A DNA stretch of 64,000 bases from Streptomyces sp. NBC_00258 (GTDB lineage Bacteria; Actinomycetota; Actinomycetes; Streptomycetales; Streptomycetaceae): assembly GCF_036182465.1 (NCBI RefSeq), contig NZ_CP108081.1, forward strand, positions 9,114,001-9,178,000, read 5' to 3'. The translations under genes and the position numbers were made by a program. The number at the start of each line of letters is the position of its first letter. Position 1 is the first letter of the stretch. The notes beneath the pieces are model-generated. The model saw only the letters and a program-made list of their open reading frames with translations. It was not told where the DNA came from and ran no database searches. Of this stretch, positions 1 through 9,068 are shown piece after piece.

Positions 1-714
1 GCCCGCGGCGAAGAGCCACCACTGGACGGCGTACGCCATGTGGGGGCCGATGCCGCTGTGGTCGGGCTCCGAGATCAGTTCGGGGGTGTCGTTCTTCGGC
101 TCCGGCGCGGTCAGCTCGATGTAACCGCCGAGGACCTGCTTGCCGAGCGCCTTCGCCTGCTGCTCGCTGTTGATCAGCATGACCATGCGGTCGGGGAGGC
201 CGCGGACGTCCTTGATGCCGCTGTCGGCGGTCGTCTCGTCGGCCATCAGCCGGCCCGTGACGGTCGTCTCGCCCTTCGCGGGCGCGGGGACCTTCGGGAA
301 CTGGGTCTGCGCGCCGTCCGCGGGGATCCAGCCGCGGTTGACCACGAGGACCTTGCCGTCGTCCAGGACGAACGGGGTCAGCACGTGGTAGCCGACCTCT
401 TCGTCGGAGTTGGTGCGGCGGCGGACGACGACCTCGTCCGCGGTGTCGAAGGTGCCCTTCGCGGTCACCCGGCGGTACAGGTCGTCGCGCTCGATCGCCT
501 TGCCCGGCGCGGTGAGCGACTCGGCGGGGACCGGCTTCGCGGACAGCGAGTCGGAGATCACCTTGTTCAGCGCGACCTTGTGCTCGTGCCGGTGCAGCTG
601 CCAGAAGCCCAGCTCGATCATCGTCGGGATGAGCGCGAGCATGATGAGGGTGAGGATCACCCACTGCCGGGACAACAGGAAGCGGTACACCCCACGACCG
701 TACAACTCGGTCAT
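1..714 (-). CDS. SURF1 family protein (3' part, cut by window edge)
   Basis: SURF1-family proteins are membrane proteins that help assemble haem-copper cytochrome c oxidase. The visible 238 codons start at an ATG on the minus strand. An N-terminal transmembrane segment (about residues 17-36) is followed by GFWQLHRH, the family's characteristic GxWQ-type motif after TM1. A long extracytoplasmic region follows, containing NRGWIP, the other family signature. The reading frame ends at the window edge in a second hydrophobic stretch (AYAVQWWLFAAG), which matches the usual C-terminal TM2, so only a short tail should be missing. It lies downstream of the small cysteine-rich gene on the same strand. 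Identification by motif order is firm; the exact C-terminus is not visible. Confidence 0.9.
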   Translation of the reverse strand, partial: MTELYGRGVYRFLLSRQWVILTLIMLALIPTMIELGFWQLHRHEHKVALNKVISDSLSAKPVPAESLTAPGKAIERDDLYRRVTAKGTFDTADEVVVRRRTNSDEEVGYHVLTPFVLDDGKVLVVNRGWIPADGAQTQFPKVPAPAKGETTVTGRLMADETTADSGIKDVRGLPDRMVMLINSEQQAKALGKQVLGGYIELTAPEPKNDTPELISEPDHSGIGPHMAYAVQWWLFAAG

Positions 715-767
715 GGGGTGTCGAGCGGGAGGGGTGGCTTGGAGGCGTGTGGTTCGGACGGGGCGGT

Positions 768-1001
768 TCAGACCTTGTCGATGATCCCCACCCTCCCCTC
801 CGCGCGGGCGCAGTGGGCCCCGCAGTACCAGTGGCCCTCGACCTCGACACCCTGGCCGATGATCTGGACGCGACAGTGCTCGCAGATGGGCGCCATGCGG
901 TGGATGGCGCAGGAGAAGCAGTCGAAGACGTGCACCGCGCCCTGCGCGTGCACCTCGAACGTCATGCCGTAGTCGTTTCCGCAGACCTCACAACGTGCCA
1001 T
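768..1001 (-). CDS. Small cysteine-rich, probably zinc-binding protein
   Basis: A 77-residue protein with four CxxC or CxxxC-type metal-binding pairs: C4/C7, C28/C31, C40/C43 and C60/C64, with His34 and His58 nearby. The pattern resembles a double zinc ribbon or the prokaryotic metallothionein fold (the segment GHWYCGAHC is metallothionein-like). The ATG at 1001 is chosen because the protein then begins directly with MARCEVCGN; the in-frame upstream extension is basic and proline-rich with no domain. It sits between the SURF1-like gene and the exonuclease gene, all on the minus strand. Function is unknown; a metal-dependent nucleic-acid or protein contact role is inference only. Confidence 0.72.
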   Translation of the reverse strand: MARCEVCGNDYGMTFEVHAQGAVHVFDCFSCAIHRMAPICEHCRVQIIGQGVEVEGHWYCGAHCARAEGRVGIIDKV

Positions 1002-1180
1002 GCGCCACAGGGTGGGCCGCCGGGGCGGTACGGGCGAGCGGTCGGCGGGCGAGTCGCTCCCCAATCACCCGTACGACCGGATGTCCGCGGTCACCCGGAG
1101 GACCCGATGCCCGGATGCCCCGTGCTCGCCCCTCGCGCCCCGGACGACCCGCGTTCCGCGATACGGCCCAGGGTCCTCCG

Positions 1181-2197
1181 CTACGCCTTCGACGCCGGCT
1201 CCACGTCCCGCAGCAGCTGGCCGAACGCGGCCTCGTCGACGACCGGGGTGCCGAACTGGCGGGCCTTGACCACCTTGGACGTACCGGAGTCCGGGTCGTT
1301 CGTCACGAGGAGGCTGGTGAGCCGGGACAGGCTCGTCGCGACATGCAGCCCGGCCTCGACGGCGCGGTCCTCCAGGAGGTCGCGCTCGACCGAGGTGTCC
1401 CCGGAGAACGCGATGCGCATGCCCTGCTTGAGCTGCTTGCCCGGTTCGTACCGCCCCGGGTTGGGATACGGGCAGGCGGGCCTCTTGCGCGAGGGGCGCC
1501 AACTCCCGGACACGTAGCCCCCGGACGAGTAGCCGCCGGGGGACTGGCCCCCGGACTGCCGGCCGATCCGCGGCGTCGCCCGGTCCGTCCACTCCGTCAG
1601 CGGCCGGCATTCGAGCAGCGGCAGCCGTACGCCCTCGCGCGCGGCGGCCTGCAGGCTCGGCCGGAACGCCTCGGCCAGCACGCGCGCGTCGTCCAGCGCG
1701 TGGTGCGCGCGCTGCTGCACGACGCCGAAGTGCGCCGCGAGGGACTCCAGCTTGTGGTTGGCCAGCGGCAGGCCCAGCTCCTTGGACAGCGCGATGGTGC
1801 ACAGCCGCTGACGGACCGGCGCCTCGCGCTCCGCGCGCGCGTACTCCCGCGCGATCATCGACCAGTCGAACACCGCGTTGTGCGCGACGAGGACGCGGCC
1901 GTCGAGCCGGGACGCGAACTCCTCGGCGATCTCCGGGAACAGGGGTGCCCCTTCGAGCACGTCGCTCGTCAGACCGTGGATCCACACCGGCCCCGGGTCC
2001 CGCTCCGGGTTGACCATCGTGTACCAGTGGTCCTCGACCTCGCCGCGCGCGTCCAGCCGGTAGACCGCGGCCGACACTATGCGGTCGTCCCGGGCCAGTC
2101 CTGTGGTCTCCACGTCGACGACCGCGTATCCCTGCGGATACGCGGCCGGCCACGGGGTGGTGGACGGTGCGGTCTGATGGTCTTCGAGCATGGTCAC
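1181..2197 (-). CDS. DEDDh family 3'-5' exonuclease with C-terminal BRCT domain
   Basis: A 338-residue DnaQ/RNase T-like exonuclease. Exo I motif is DVETTG (residues 28-33), Exo II lies around HNAVFDWSM, and Exo III has HHALDDARV with the His and Asp spaced as in the DEDDh class, so a two-metal-ion 3'-5' exonuclease is expected. After a Gly/Ser-rich linker, residues from about 255 form a BRCT-like domain (MRIAFSGDTSVERD through VTNDPDSGTSKVVKA), as in DNA-repair proteins and NAD-dependent ligase. The GTG start overlaps the TGA of the TetR gene (GTGA), so the two are probably co-transcribed and translationally coupled; an ATG two codons inside is an alternative. It is not the replicative polymerase subunit; a repair or editing role is inferred. 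Confidence 0.88.
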   Translation of the reverse strand: MTMLEDHQTAPSTTPWPAAYPQGYAVVDVETTGLARDDRIVSAAVYRLDARGEVEDHWYTMVNPERDPGPVWIHGLTSDVLEGAPLFPEIAEEFASRLDGRVLVAHNAVFDWSMIAREYARAEREAPVRQRLCTIALSKELGLPLANHKLESLAAHFGVVQQRAHHALDDARVLAEAFRPSLQAAAREGVRLPLLECRPLTEWTDRATPRIGRQSGGQSPGGYSSGGYVSGSWRPSRKRPACPYPNPGRYEPGKQLKQGMRIAFSGDTSVERDLLEDRAVEAGLHVATSLSRLTSLLVTNDPDSGTSKVVKARQFGTPVVDEAAFGQLLRDVEPASKA

Positions 2198-2895
2198 TGA
2201 GGATAAGGGGCGCGACTGACAGTCCTGTCCCCGGAGTCCGGGCCCGGGCCGGATCCGGAGTCCGACTCCCCGTCACGAACCCCTGCCAACAGCCCGGCCA
2301 CCAGCGCTTTCACGGAGAGGACGAACAGCCTCTCCGTGTCGATGGCCCGCGCGAGGGTGCGGGCGAGCGCCGGGTCCTCCTCTGCCGTACGCGCCCCCCA
2401 CAGCTCCTCCTCACCGGGGTGCTGCGCCGGGGCGCGCTCACGGTTGCGCTCGACCAGCAGGTGCCCGACGACCTGGAACTGCACGGCCCGTACGACATCG
2501 GCGGCACGGGCCCCGCGCAGTCCCGCCGCGTGCACCTCGTGCACCAGGGCCTGCTGCGCGGGCAGGAACATCCGTTCCGTCAGGCCGCGTTCGTGCACCA
2601 TCGCGACGAGGTGCGGATGGTCGCGCAGCCGTCGGCGCAGGGCGCGCGCCACGGACACGATGCGTCCGGCCGGGGTGCGCCCGACGGGCCGGATCTCGCC
2701 CAGCTCGGCGACGGTGCGCTCGACGAGCGCGTCGAGCAGCGACTCGCGGTTGCCGACGTGCCAGTAGATCGACGTCACCGCCGTGCCCAGCTCGGCGGCG
2801 AGCTTCCGCATCGTCAGCGTCTGGGGGCCGTGCTGCCTCACCAGGTCCGCGGCGGCGGCCAGGACTTCCTCGCGGGTCAGTGCCGGTCTTGCCAT
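2194..2895 (-). CDS. TetR family transcriptional regulator
   Basis: A 233-residue regulator with an N-terminal TetR_N helix-turn-helix at about residues 8-55 (LTMRKLAAELG then TSIYWHVGNRESLLDAL). The larger, variable C-terminal ligand-binding domain has several Arg-rich helices (VARALRRRLRDHPHLVAMVHERG). The tail is Gly/Ser/Pro-rich and probably disordered. The ATG at 2895 places the HTH at the usual position; the open frame runs much further upstream, antisense to the next gene, and that part is not coding. The gene is divergent from the acetoacetate-decarboxylase-family gene, with a perfect palindrome between them, so local control of that operon plus autoregulation is the obvious inference. 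Confidence 0.9.
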   Translation of the reverse strand: MARPALTREEVLAAAADLVRQHGPQTLTMRKLAAELGTAVTSIYWHVGNRESLLDALVERTVAELGEIRPVGRTPAGRIVSVARALRRRLRDHPHLVAMVHERGLTERMFLPAQQALVHEVHAAGLRGARAADVVRAVQFQVVGHLLVERNRERAPAQHPGEEELWGARTAEEDPALARTLARAIDTERLFVLSVKALVAGLLAGVRDGESDSGSGPGPDSGDRTVSRAPYPQ

Positions 2896-2946
2896 GACGC
2901 CCCCAAGTCCCTGTGGCGCACGAGTATTTACCCTTCGCGAGGTCTG

Positions 2947-2963
2947 CTGTAACTGTGTTACAG
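2947..2963. promoter_or_regulatory. Perfect 7-3-7 palindrome, candidate TetR operator
   Basis: CTGTAAC-TGT-GTTACAG: both 7-base arms are exact reverse complements. It lies 51 bp upstream of the tetR start and 31 bp upstream of the start of the decarboxylase-family gene, where it would overlap the promoters of both. Size and symmetry fit TetR-family operators. Binding is inferred from position only. Confidence 0.65.
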
Positions 2964-2994
2964 GTGACGGCCCATCAGAGAAGGGCGGTACGAC

Positions 2995-3792
2995 ATGGCA
3001 CGCGTACGGTACGGCGCGCGGACCGAGGCGGAGATCGGCGCCGCGCGCACCGCGAGCTCCCGGCTCCCCGACATCTGGTCCACCGGTGTGGTGGCCGTCT
3101 GGGAGAGCGACCCGGACGCGGTCGCGGCGGTCCTGCCACCGCCGCTCAAACCCACCGGGCGGCCGCTGGTCCGGGTGAACATCAGCAAGGTCGACCTGCC
3201 CGGATACCCCCTGGGCGCAGGCTCGTTCGCGGTCGCCGCCGCGCACGACGGGGTCGAGGGCTGGTATCCGCTCGTCATGCCGATGACCCACGAGCGGGCT
3301 CTCATCGGCGGCCGCGAGGTCTTCGGGGAGCCCAAGAAGCTCGGCGAGGTGACGGTCGAGCGCGACGGTCTCGTCGTACGTGCCGCCCTCGCCCGGCACG
3401 GCATCGAGTTCGTGGAGGTGCGCGGCGCGGTCAGTGGGGCGCTGCCCCTGCCGGAGCCGACGCAGAAGACCGACTTCTACTTCAAGTTCCTTCCCGCGGT
3501 GGACGGTTCGGGCTTCGACGCCGACCCCGTACTCGTGCACTGCGTGCGCAACGAGAAGGTGCGCAAGCTGGAGCGGATCACCGGTGACGTGGTCCTCCGG
3601 GAGTCCATGTACGACCCGGTCGCCGACCTGCCCGTACGGGAACTGGTCGGGATCACCCTCGGCGAGAAGACGACGGACCAGAAGGGCAGGGTCGCCGAAC
3701 GGGTCAGCGGGCAGGCCCTGTTGCCGTACATCCACCAGCGCTACGACGACCCGCAGCAGATTCTCGACGGGCCGCCCGAGGGGAGCACCTGA
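2995..3792 (+). CDS. Acetoacetate decarboxylase family protein
   Basis: A 265-residue member of the acetoacetate decarboxylase fold (PF06314 type). The motif GEPKKLG at residues 111-117 carries the two adjacent lysines of the family; K115 corresponds in position to the Schiff-base lysine of the clostridial enzyme and E112 precedes it as expected. Known members decarboxylate acetoacetate, but many homologues act on other keto acids or as aldolase/dehydratases, so the substrate is open. The ATG is preceded by a purine-rich AGAAGGG. It is the first gene of a plus-strand operon: the next ATG follows its stop codon directly. The divergent TetR gene and the palindrome between them suggest ligand-controlled expression. 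Confidence 0.85.
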   Translation: MARVRYGARTEAEIGAARTASSRLPDIWSTGVVAVWESDPDAVAAVLPPPLKPTGRPLVRVNISKVDLPGYPLGAGSFAVAAAHDGVEGWYPLVMPMTHERALIGGREVFGEPKKLGEVTVERDGLVVRAALARHGIEFVEVRGAVSGALPLPEPTQKTDFYFKFLPAVDGSGFDADPVLVHCVRNEKVRKLERITGDVVLRESMYDPVADLPVRELVGITLGEKTTDQKGRVAERVSGQALLPYIHQRYDDPQQILDGPPEGST

Positions 3793-4677
3793 ATGGAACT
3801 GAGGGCGGGACAGGTCGCCGTCGTCACCGGAGCCGCGAGCGGCATCGGTCTTGCCATGGGACGGCGGTTCGCGGCGGAGGGGCTGAAGGTCGTCCTCGCC
3901 GACGTCGAGGAGGGCGCCCTGGAGAAGGCCGCCGCGGGACTGCGCGAGGACGGGGCCGTGGTGCACGCGCGCGTGGTCGACGTCGGGGAGCGGGAGGAGG
4001 TCTTCGCGCTCGCCGAGGAGGCGTACGAGAGGTTCGGTGCCGTGCACGTCCTGTGCAACAACGCCGGTGTCGGCTCGGGCGCCGAGGGCCGCATGTGGGA
4101 GCACGACCCGAACGACTGGAAGTGGGCGTTCGCGGTCAACGTCTGGGGCGTCTTCCACGGCGTCCAGGCCTTCGTACCGCGGATGCTGGCAGGCGGTGAA
4201 CCCGGCCACATCGTCAACACCTCGTCAGGCGACGGCGGCATCGCGCCCCTGCCCACCGCCTCCGTGTACGCCGTCACCAAGGCGGCCGTCGTGACGATGA
4301 CCGAGTCGCTGTACGCGCACCTGAGGGCCGAGCACGCGCGCGTGGGGGCCTCCGTGCTCTTCCCGGGGCCCCACATGCTCCGTACGGGCCTGTGGGAGTC
4401 GCACCGCAACCGGCCCGACCGGTACGCGAAGCAGAAGCCCCGCAAGACCCCGTACCGCAGCCTCGACCAGTGGGAGGCAGCGATGAAGGAGGCGGGGAAG
4501 GACGTGCGGTTCACGCCGGTCGAGGAGGTCGCCGACTTCGTGGCGGACGGCATCCGGGCGGACCGCTTCTGGCTGCTGCCCGACAGCGAGCACAGCGACG
4601 CGCAGATCCGGGCGCGCTCGCGGTCGATGCTCGACCGCGCCGATCCGGCGTACCTGGAGAACTTCATTCTGGACTGA
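3793..4677 (+). CDS. SDR family NAD(P)-dependent oxidoreductase
   Basis: A 294-residue classical short-chain dehydrogenase/reductase. The cofactor motif TGAASGIG is at residues 12-19, NNAG at 89-92, the catalytic Ser at about 144-145, and YxxxK is Y159-K163. D37 after the second strand (VVLADVEE) suggests NAD(H) preference. About 40 residues of extra C-terminal sequence after the Rossmann core form a helical lid (KEAGKDVRFTPVEEVADFV). The ATG directly abuts the stop codon of the decarboxylase-family gene, so translation is probably coupled. Together with two amidohydrolase-superfamily genes downstream it probably oxidises or reduces a carbonyl intermediate of one catabolic route. The substrate is unknown. 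Confidence 0.87.
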   Translation: MELRAGQVAVVTGAASGIGLAMGRRFAAEGLKVVLADVEEGALEKAAAGLREDGAVVHARVVDVGEREEVFALAEEAYERFGAVHVLCNNAGVGSGAEGRMWEHDPNDWKWAFAVNVWGVFHGVQAFVPRMLAGGEPGHIVNTSSGDGGIAPLPTASVYAVTKAAVVTMTESLYAHLRAEHARVGASVLFPGPHMLRTGLWESHRNRPDRYAKQKPRKTPYRSLDQWEAAMKEAGKDVRFTPVEEVADFVADGIRADRFWLLPDSEHSDAQIRARSRSMLDRADPAYLENFILD

Positions 4678-4705
4678 GGTCCGGACCGGACCGAGGAGCC
4701 GCCAA

Positions 4706-5992
4706 ATGGCCTCTACGACAGAGCCCTATCTGATCATCTCCTCCGACTGCCACGCCGGGCTGCCCACCGAGGAGTACCGGCCCTATCTGGACGCCCGTTT
4801 CCACCGGGACTTCGACGAGTTCCTCGCGGGCCGCGACCGCCGCCGCGAGGAGATGACGCGGCTCGGTATCCGCAACGAGGCGTTCGCGAGCAAGTGGTTC
4901 CAGGACAACGAGGAGGGCCTGCGCGGCGGTTGGGACTCCGCGCAGCGGCTCAAGGAGCTGGACGGCGACGGAGTGGCGGCCGAGGTCGTCTTCCCCGACG
5001 CCGACGCGGTCGACAGCCAGACGGCCGCGCCATTCGGTGTGGGCCTCGGCCTCTCCGGCGACCAGGACCCGGAGTTGGGCATGGCGGGCGCGCAGGCGCA
5101 CAACCGCTGGCTGGCCGACTTCGTGGGCGAGAACCCCGAACGGCACTGCGGAGTCGCCCTGTTGCCCGTCACGGCCCCCACCGAGCGGGTCGTCGCCGAG
5201 GTGTACCGCGCCAAGGAGTCGGGCCTCGGCGCCCTGATGATCCCCTCCATGTGGGTCGACAAGGAGCCGTACCACGACCGCCGTTACGACCCGGTGTGGG
5301 CCGCGGCGGCGGAGTGCGCCATGCCCGTGCTGACGCACTCCGGGGCGGCGCCCCGCCACGAGTACGGCGACCACCTCGGGATCTATGTGAGCGAGGTGAC
5401 CTGGTGGCCGGCCAGGCCGCTGTGGTTCCTGCTCTGGTCGGGTGTCTTCGAGCGCCACCCGGGGCTCAGGTTCGGTGTGGCGGAGTCGGGTTGCTGGTGG
5501 CTGCCGAACCTCCTGTGGTTCATGGACCGCCTGTACCTGGGCGCGCACGGCGGCAAGAAGCTGTCCCCCTTCGCGGAGCTGACGCGTCCGCCGCACGAGT
5601 ACCTGGACCGCCAGGTCTTCATCTGCGCGACCAACACCAAGCGGCGCGAACTCGCCCAGCGGTACGAGATCGGCGTCGACAACATCCTGTGGGGCAGCGA
5701 CTTCCCGCACCCCGAGGGGACATGGCCCGACACGCGCGCGTGGCTGTCGCGCACGTTCCACGACATCCCGGTGGCGGAGACGCGCCGCATGCTGGGCCTG
5801 GCGGCGGCGGAGGTCTTCGGCTTCGACACCGGGAAACTGGCCCCGCTCGCGCGGCGCATCGGCCCGACCCCGGCCGAACTCGGCCAGTCCGAGGACCAGT
5901 CGGCCGTCGAGGCGTCCTGGGCGCGCTCCCGCGAGGTGGGCCGGCACTGGCTGACGGACCACGACTTCCCGGTCCTGGGGGTGACCCCGTGA
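4706..5992 (+). CDS. Amidohydrolase-2 family protein (first of tandem pair)
   Basis: A 428-residue TIM-barrel protein of the amidohydrolase-2 (PF04909) type, which includes ACMSD-like decarboxylases and hydrolases. The N-terminal strand carries SSDCHAG (residues 12-18), with one His where the usual metal motif has HxH. LTHSGAAPRHEYGDHL in the middle supplies a strand-5/6 His. WGSDFPHPEG near residue 335 supplies the conserved catalytic Asp. The start is an ATG 28 bp after the SDR gene, with GGAGCCGCC upstream. The protein is paralogous to its downstream neighbour, with which it overlaps by 4 bp (GTGA). A metal-dependent C-C or C-N cleaving step in the operon's pathway is inferred. Confidence 0.85.
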   Translation: MASTTEPYLIISSDCHAGLPTEEYRPYLDARFHRDFDEFLAGRDRRREEMTRLGIRNEAFASKWFQDNEEGLRGGWDSAQRLKELDGDGVAAEVVFPDADAVDSQTAAPFGVGLGLSGDQDPELGMAGAQAHNRWLADFVGENPERHCGVALLPVTAPTERVVAEVYRAKESGLGALMIPSMWVDKEPYHDRRYDPVWAAAAECAMPVLTHSGAAPRHEYGDHLGIYVSEVTWWPARPLWFLLWSGVFERHPGLRFGVAESGCWWLPNLLWFMDRLYLGAHGGKKLSPFAELTRPPHEYLDRQVFICATNTKRRELAQRYEIGVDNILWGSDFPHPEGTWPDTRAWLSRTFHDIPVAETRRMLGLAAAEVFGFDTGKLAPLARRIGPTPAELGQSEDQSAVEASWARSREVGRHWLTDHDFPVLGVTP

Positions 5993-7263
5993 GCGACGAC
6001 CATGAGAACAAGAACGCCGTGGGCGAGAACCCCGTAGGTGACGACCGCTACACCGTCATCTCGGCCGACTGCCACGCGGGAGCCGATCTCCTCGACTACA
6101 AGCCGTACTTGGCGAGTCGGTTCCACGAGGAGTTCGACGACTGGGCGGCCTCGTACGTCAATCCGTACGAGGACCTGATGGCGGACACGGCCGACAAGAA
6201 CTGGAACTCGGAGCGGCGGCTCGCGGAGCTGGAGCAGGACGGGATCGTCGCCGAGGTCGTCTTCCCGAACACCATCCCGCCGTTCTTCCCCTCGGGGTCC
6301 CTGATGGCGCCCGCGCCGACGGCCGAGGAGTTCGAGCGGCGCTGGGCGGGGCTGCGGGCCCACAACCGCTGGCTGGCGGACTTCTGCGCGGCCGCCCCGG
6401 GCCGGCGGGCGGGCGTCTTCCAGATCCTCCTGAACGACGTCGACGAGGCCGTGAAGGAGATCAGGTGGGCGGTCGGCGCGGGGCTGCGGGGCGGCCTGCT
6501 GCTGCCCGGCACGCCACCGGGCAGCGGGCTGCCCGAGCTGTACTCGTCGGCGTACGACCCGATCTGGACGGTCTGCGAGGAACTGGGTGTGCCCGTGAAC
6601 CACCACGCGGGCTCGGCCTCCCCGCCGCTCGGCGACGAGCCGGCCGCCCGGGCCGTCTTCATGGTGGAGACGACGTGGTTCTCGCACCGCGCGCTCTGGC
6701 ACCTGATCTTCGGCGGCGCCTTCCGCCGCCACCCCGGCCTGAAACTGGTGCTGACCGAGCAGGGTTCGGGCTGGATACCCGGGGTGCTCGACATGCTGGA
6801 CTACTACCACGGGCGGCTGGTCGCGGCGGCGACGAAGGCGTCCACGGCCGAGTCCAAGTTCGGTGCCGGGCTCGCCGCTTCGATGGGCAAGGGCCCTTCG
6901 GAGGTCTGGCGGGACAACTGCTTCGTCGGCGCCAGCTTCATGCGCCCGCACGAGGTGCCGCTCCGCGGCCGCATCGGCCTCGACAAGATCATGTGGGGCA
7001 GCGACTACCCGCACGACGAGGGCACGTACCCGTACTCCCGCGAGGGTCTGCGGATCGCGTACGCGGGCCTTACGCGCGAGGAGGTCGCGGCGATGGTCGG
7101 CGGCAACGCGGCCCGCGTGTACGGCTTCGACCTCGACCTCCTCGATGCCATCGCGGCGAAGGCCGGCCCGACGGCGGAGGAGATCGCCGAACCGCTGGGG
7201 GAGCCACCGGCGGACGCGACGAGTCCGGTCTTCGCGCGGGGAGGGTCGGTACGGGTCTGGTGA
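5989..7263 (+). CDS. Amidohydrolase-2 family protein (second of tandem pair)
   Basis: A 424-residue paralogue of the preceding protein with the same landmarks: SADCHAGADLLDYKPYL at the N-terminus, VNHHAGSASPPLGDE in mid-barrel, and MWGSDYPHDEGTYPYS near the C-terminus. The GTG start overlaps the upstream TGA as GTGA; the first 17 or so residues (Asp/Glu/Asn-rich) precede the first barrel strand. As in the first copy the N-terminal metal motif is DCHAG rather than DxHxH, so metal binding may differ from classical ACMSD. A pair like this could form heteromers or catalyse successive steps; the sequence does not decide. It is the last gene of the TetR-flanked operon. Confidence 0.84.
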   Translation: MSDDHENKNAVGENPVGDDRYTVISADCHAGADLLDYKPYLASRFHEEFDDWAASYVNPYEDLMADTADKNWNSERRLAELEQDGIVAEVVFPNTIPPFFPSGSLMAPAPTAEEFERRWAGLRAHNRWLADFCAAAPGRRAGVFQILLNDVDEAVKEIRWAVGAGLRGGLLLPGTPPGSGLPELYSSAYDPIWTVCEELGVPVNHHAGSASPPLGDEPAARAVFMVETTWFSHRALWHLIFGGAFRRHPGLKLVLTEQGSGWIPGVLDMLDYYHGRLVAAATKASTAESKFGAGLAASMGKGPSEVWRDNCFVGASFMRPHEVPLRGRIGLDKIMWGSDYPHDEGTYPYSREGLRIAYAGLTREEVAAMVGGNAARVYGFDLDLLDAIAAKAGPTAEEIAEPLGEPPADATSPVFARGGSVRVW

Positions 7264-7288
7264 CGTCCCGGGTGCGATGCTCCCGCAT

Positions 7289-7999
7289 GTGACGGAACCG
7301 ACGCATGACGAGGCCCACGGCGGGGCGCTGGGTGAGCGGCTGAACTGGCTGCGAGCGGCCGTTCTCGGTGCCAACGACGGCATCGTGTCCACCGCGGGCC
7401 TCGTCGTCGGCGTGGCCGGCGCGACGGACGACCGCTCGGCCCTGCTGACGGCAGGGCTCGCGGGTCTGCTCGCCGGTTCCATGTCGATGGCCGCGGGGGA
7501 GTACGTCTCCGTCTCCACCCAGCGGGACTCGGAGATGGCCGCCCTGGCCGCGGAGAAGCGGGAGTTGCGGGACCAGCCGGAGGCCGAGCTGGAGGAACTC
7601 ACGGAACTGCTGGAGGAGCGGGGACTCTCGCGGGACGTGGCCCGGGAGGCGGCGCAGCAGCTCACGGAACGGGACGCCCTGAGGGCCCACGCGCGCGTGG
7701 AGCTGGGCATCGACCCGGACGAACTGGCGAACCCGTGGCACGCGGCCTGGGCGAGCTTCCTGGCCTTCACCGCCGGGGCGCTGCTCCCGCTGCTGGCGAT
7801 GGTGCTGCCTCCCGCCGCCTGGCGCCTGGCGGTCACCGTGCTCTCGGTGCTCGCCGCCCTCGTCCTGACCGGCTGGACCAGCGCCCGCCTGGGTGCCGCG
7901 GCCCCGGGCCGGGCGGTGCTGCGGAACGTGGCGGGCGGGGCGCTGGCCATGGCGGTCACCTATGGGGCCGGGGCGTTGCTGGGGGCGGCCGGCGTGTGA
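7289..7999 (+). CDS. VIT1/CCC1 family transporter
   Basis: A 236-residue membrane protein of the vacuolar iron/manganese transporter family. LNWLRAAVLGANDGIVSTAGLVVGVAGA forms TM1 with the family signature GANDG; TM2 contains LLAGSMSMAAGEYVSVSTQRD, the other hallmark. A Glu-rich cytoplasmic helical region (about residues 75-135, EKRELRDQPEAELEELTELLEE) corresponds to the metal-binding domain, and three TM helices follow at the C-terminus. Predicted role: Fe2+/Mn2+ export or sequestration at the plasma membrane. The start is uncertain: GTG at 7289 gives the usual short N-terminus, ATG at 7277 adds four residues, and neither has a clear ribosome-binding site. It is 25 bp after the operon above but functionally unrelated. 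Confidence 0.86.
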   Translation: MTEPTHDEAHGGALGERLNWLRAAVLGANDGIVSTAGLVVGVAGATDDRSALLTAGLAGLLAGSMSMAAGEYVSVSTQRDSEMAALAAEKRELRDQPEAELEELTELLEERGLSRDVAREAAQQLTERDALRAHARVELGIDPDELANPWHAAWASFLAFTAGALLPLLAMVLPPAAWRLAVTVLSVLAALVLTGWTSARLGAAAPGRAVLRNVAGGALAMAVTYGAGALLGAAGV

Positions 8000-8123
8000 C
8001 GGGCACGGCCCCGAGCCGCACGGCTCCTTGGCGGAGATCGCCAAGAAGCAAGCGCATACCCCCGGTAATACTTGTGGGTAACAACGTCTAGCCGCGGTCC
8101 ACCAGCGGTTCTACGGTGCTTGC

Positions 8124-9064
<941 letters not shown>

Positions 9065-9068
<4 letters not shown>

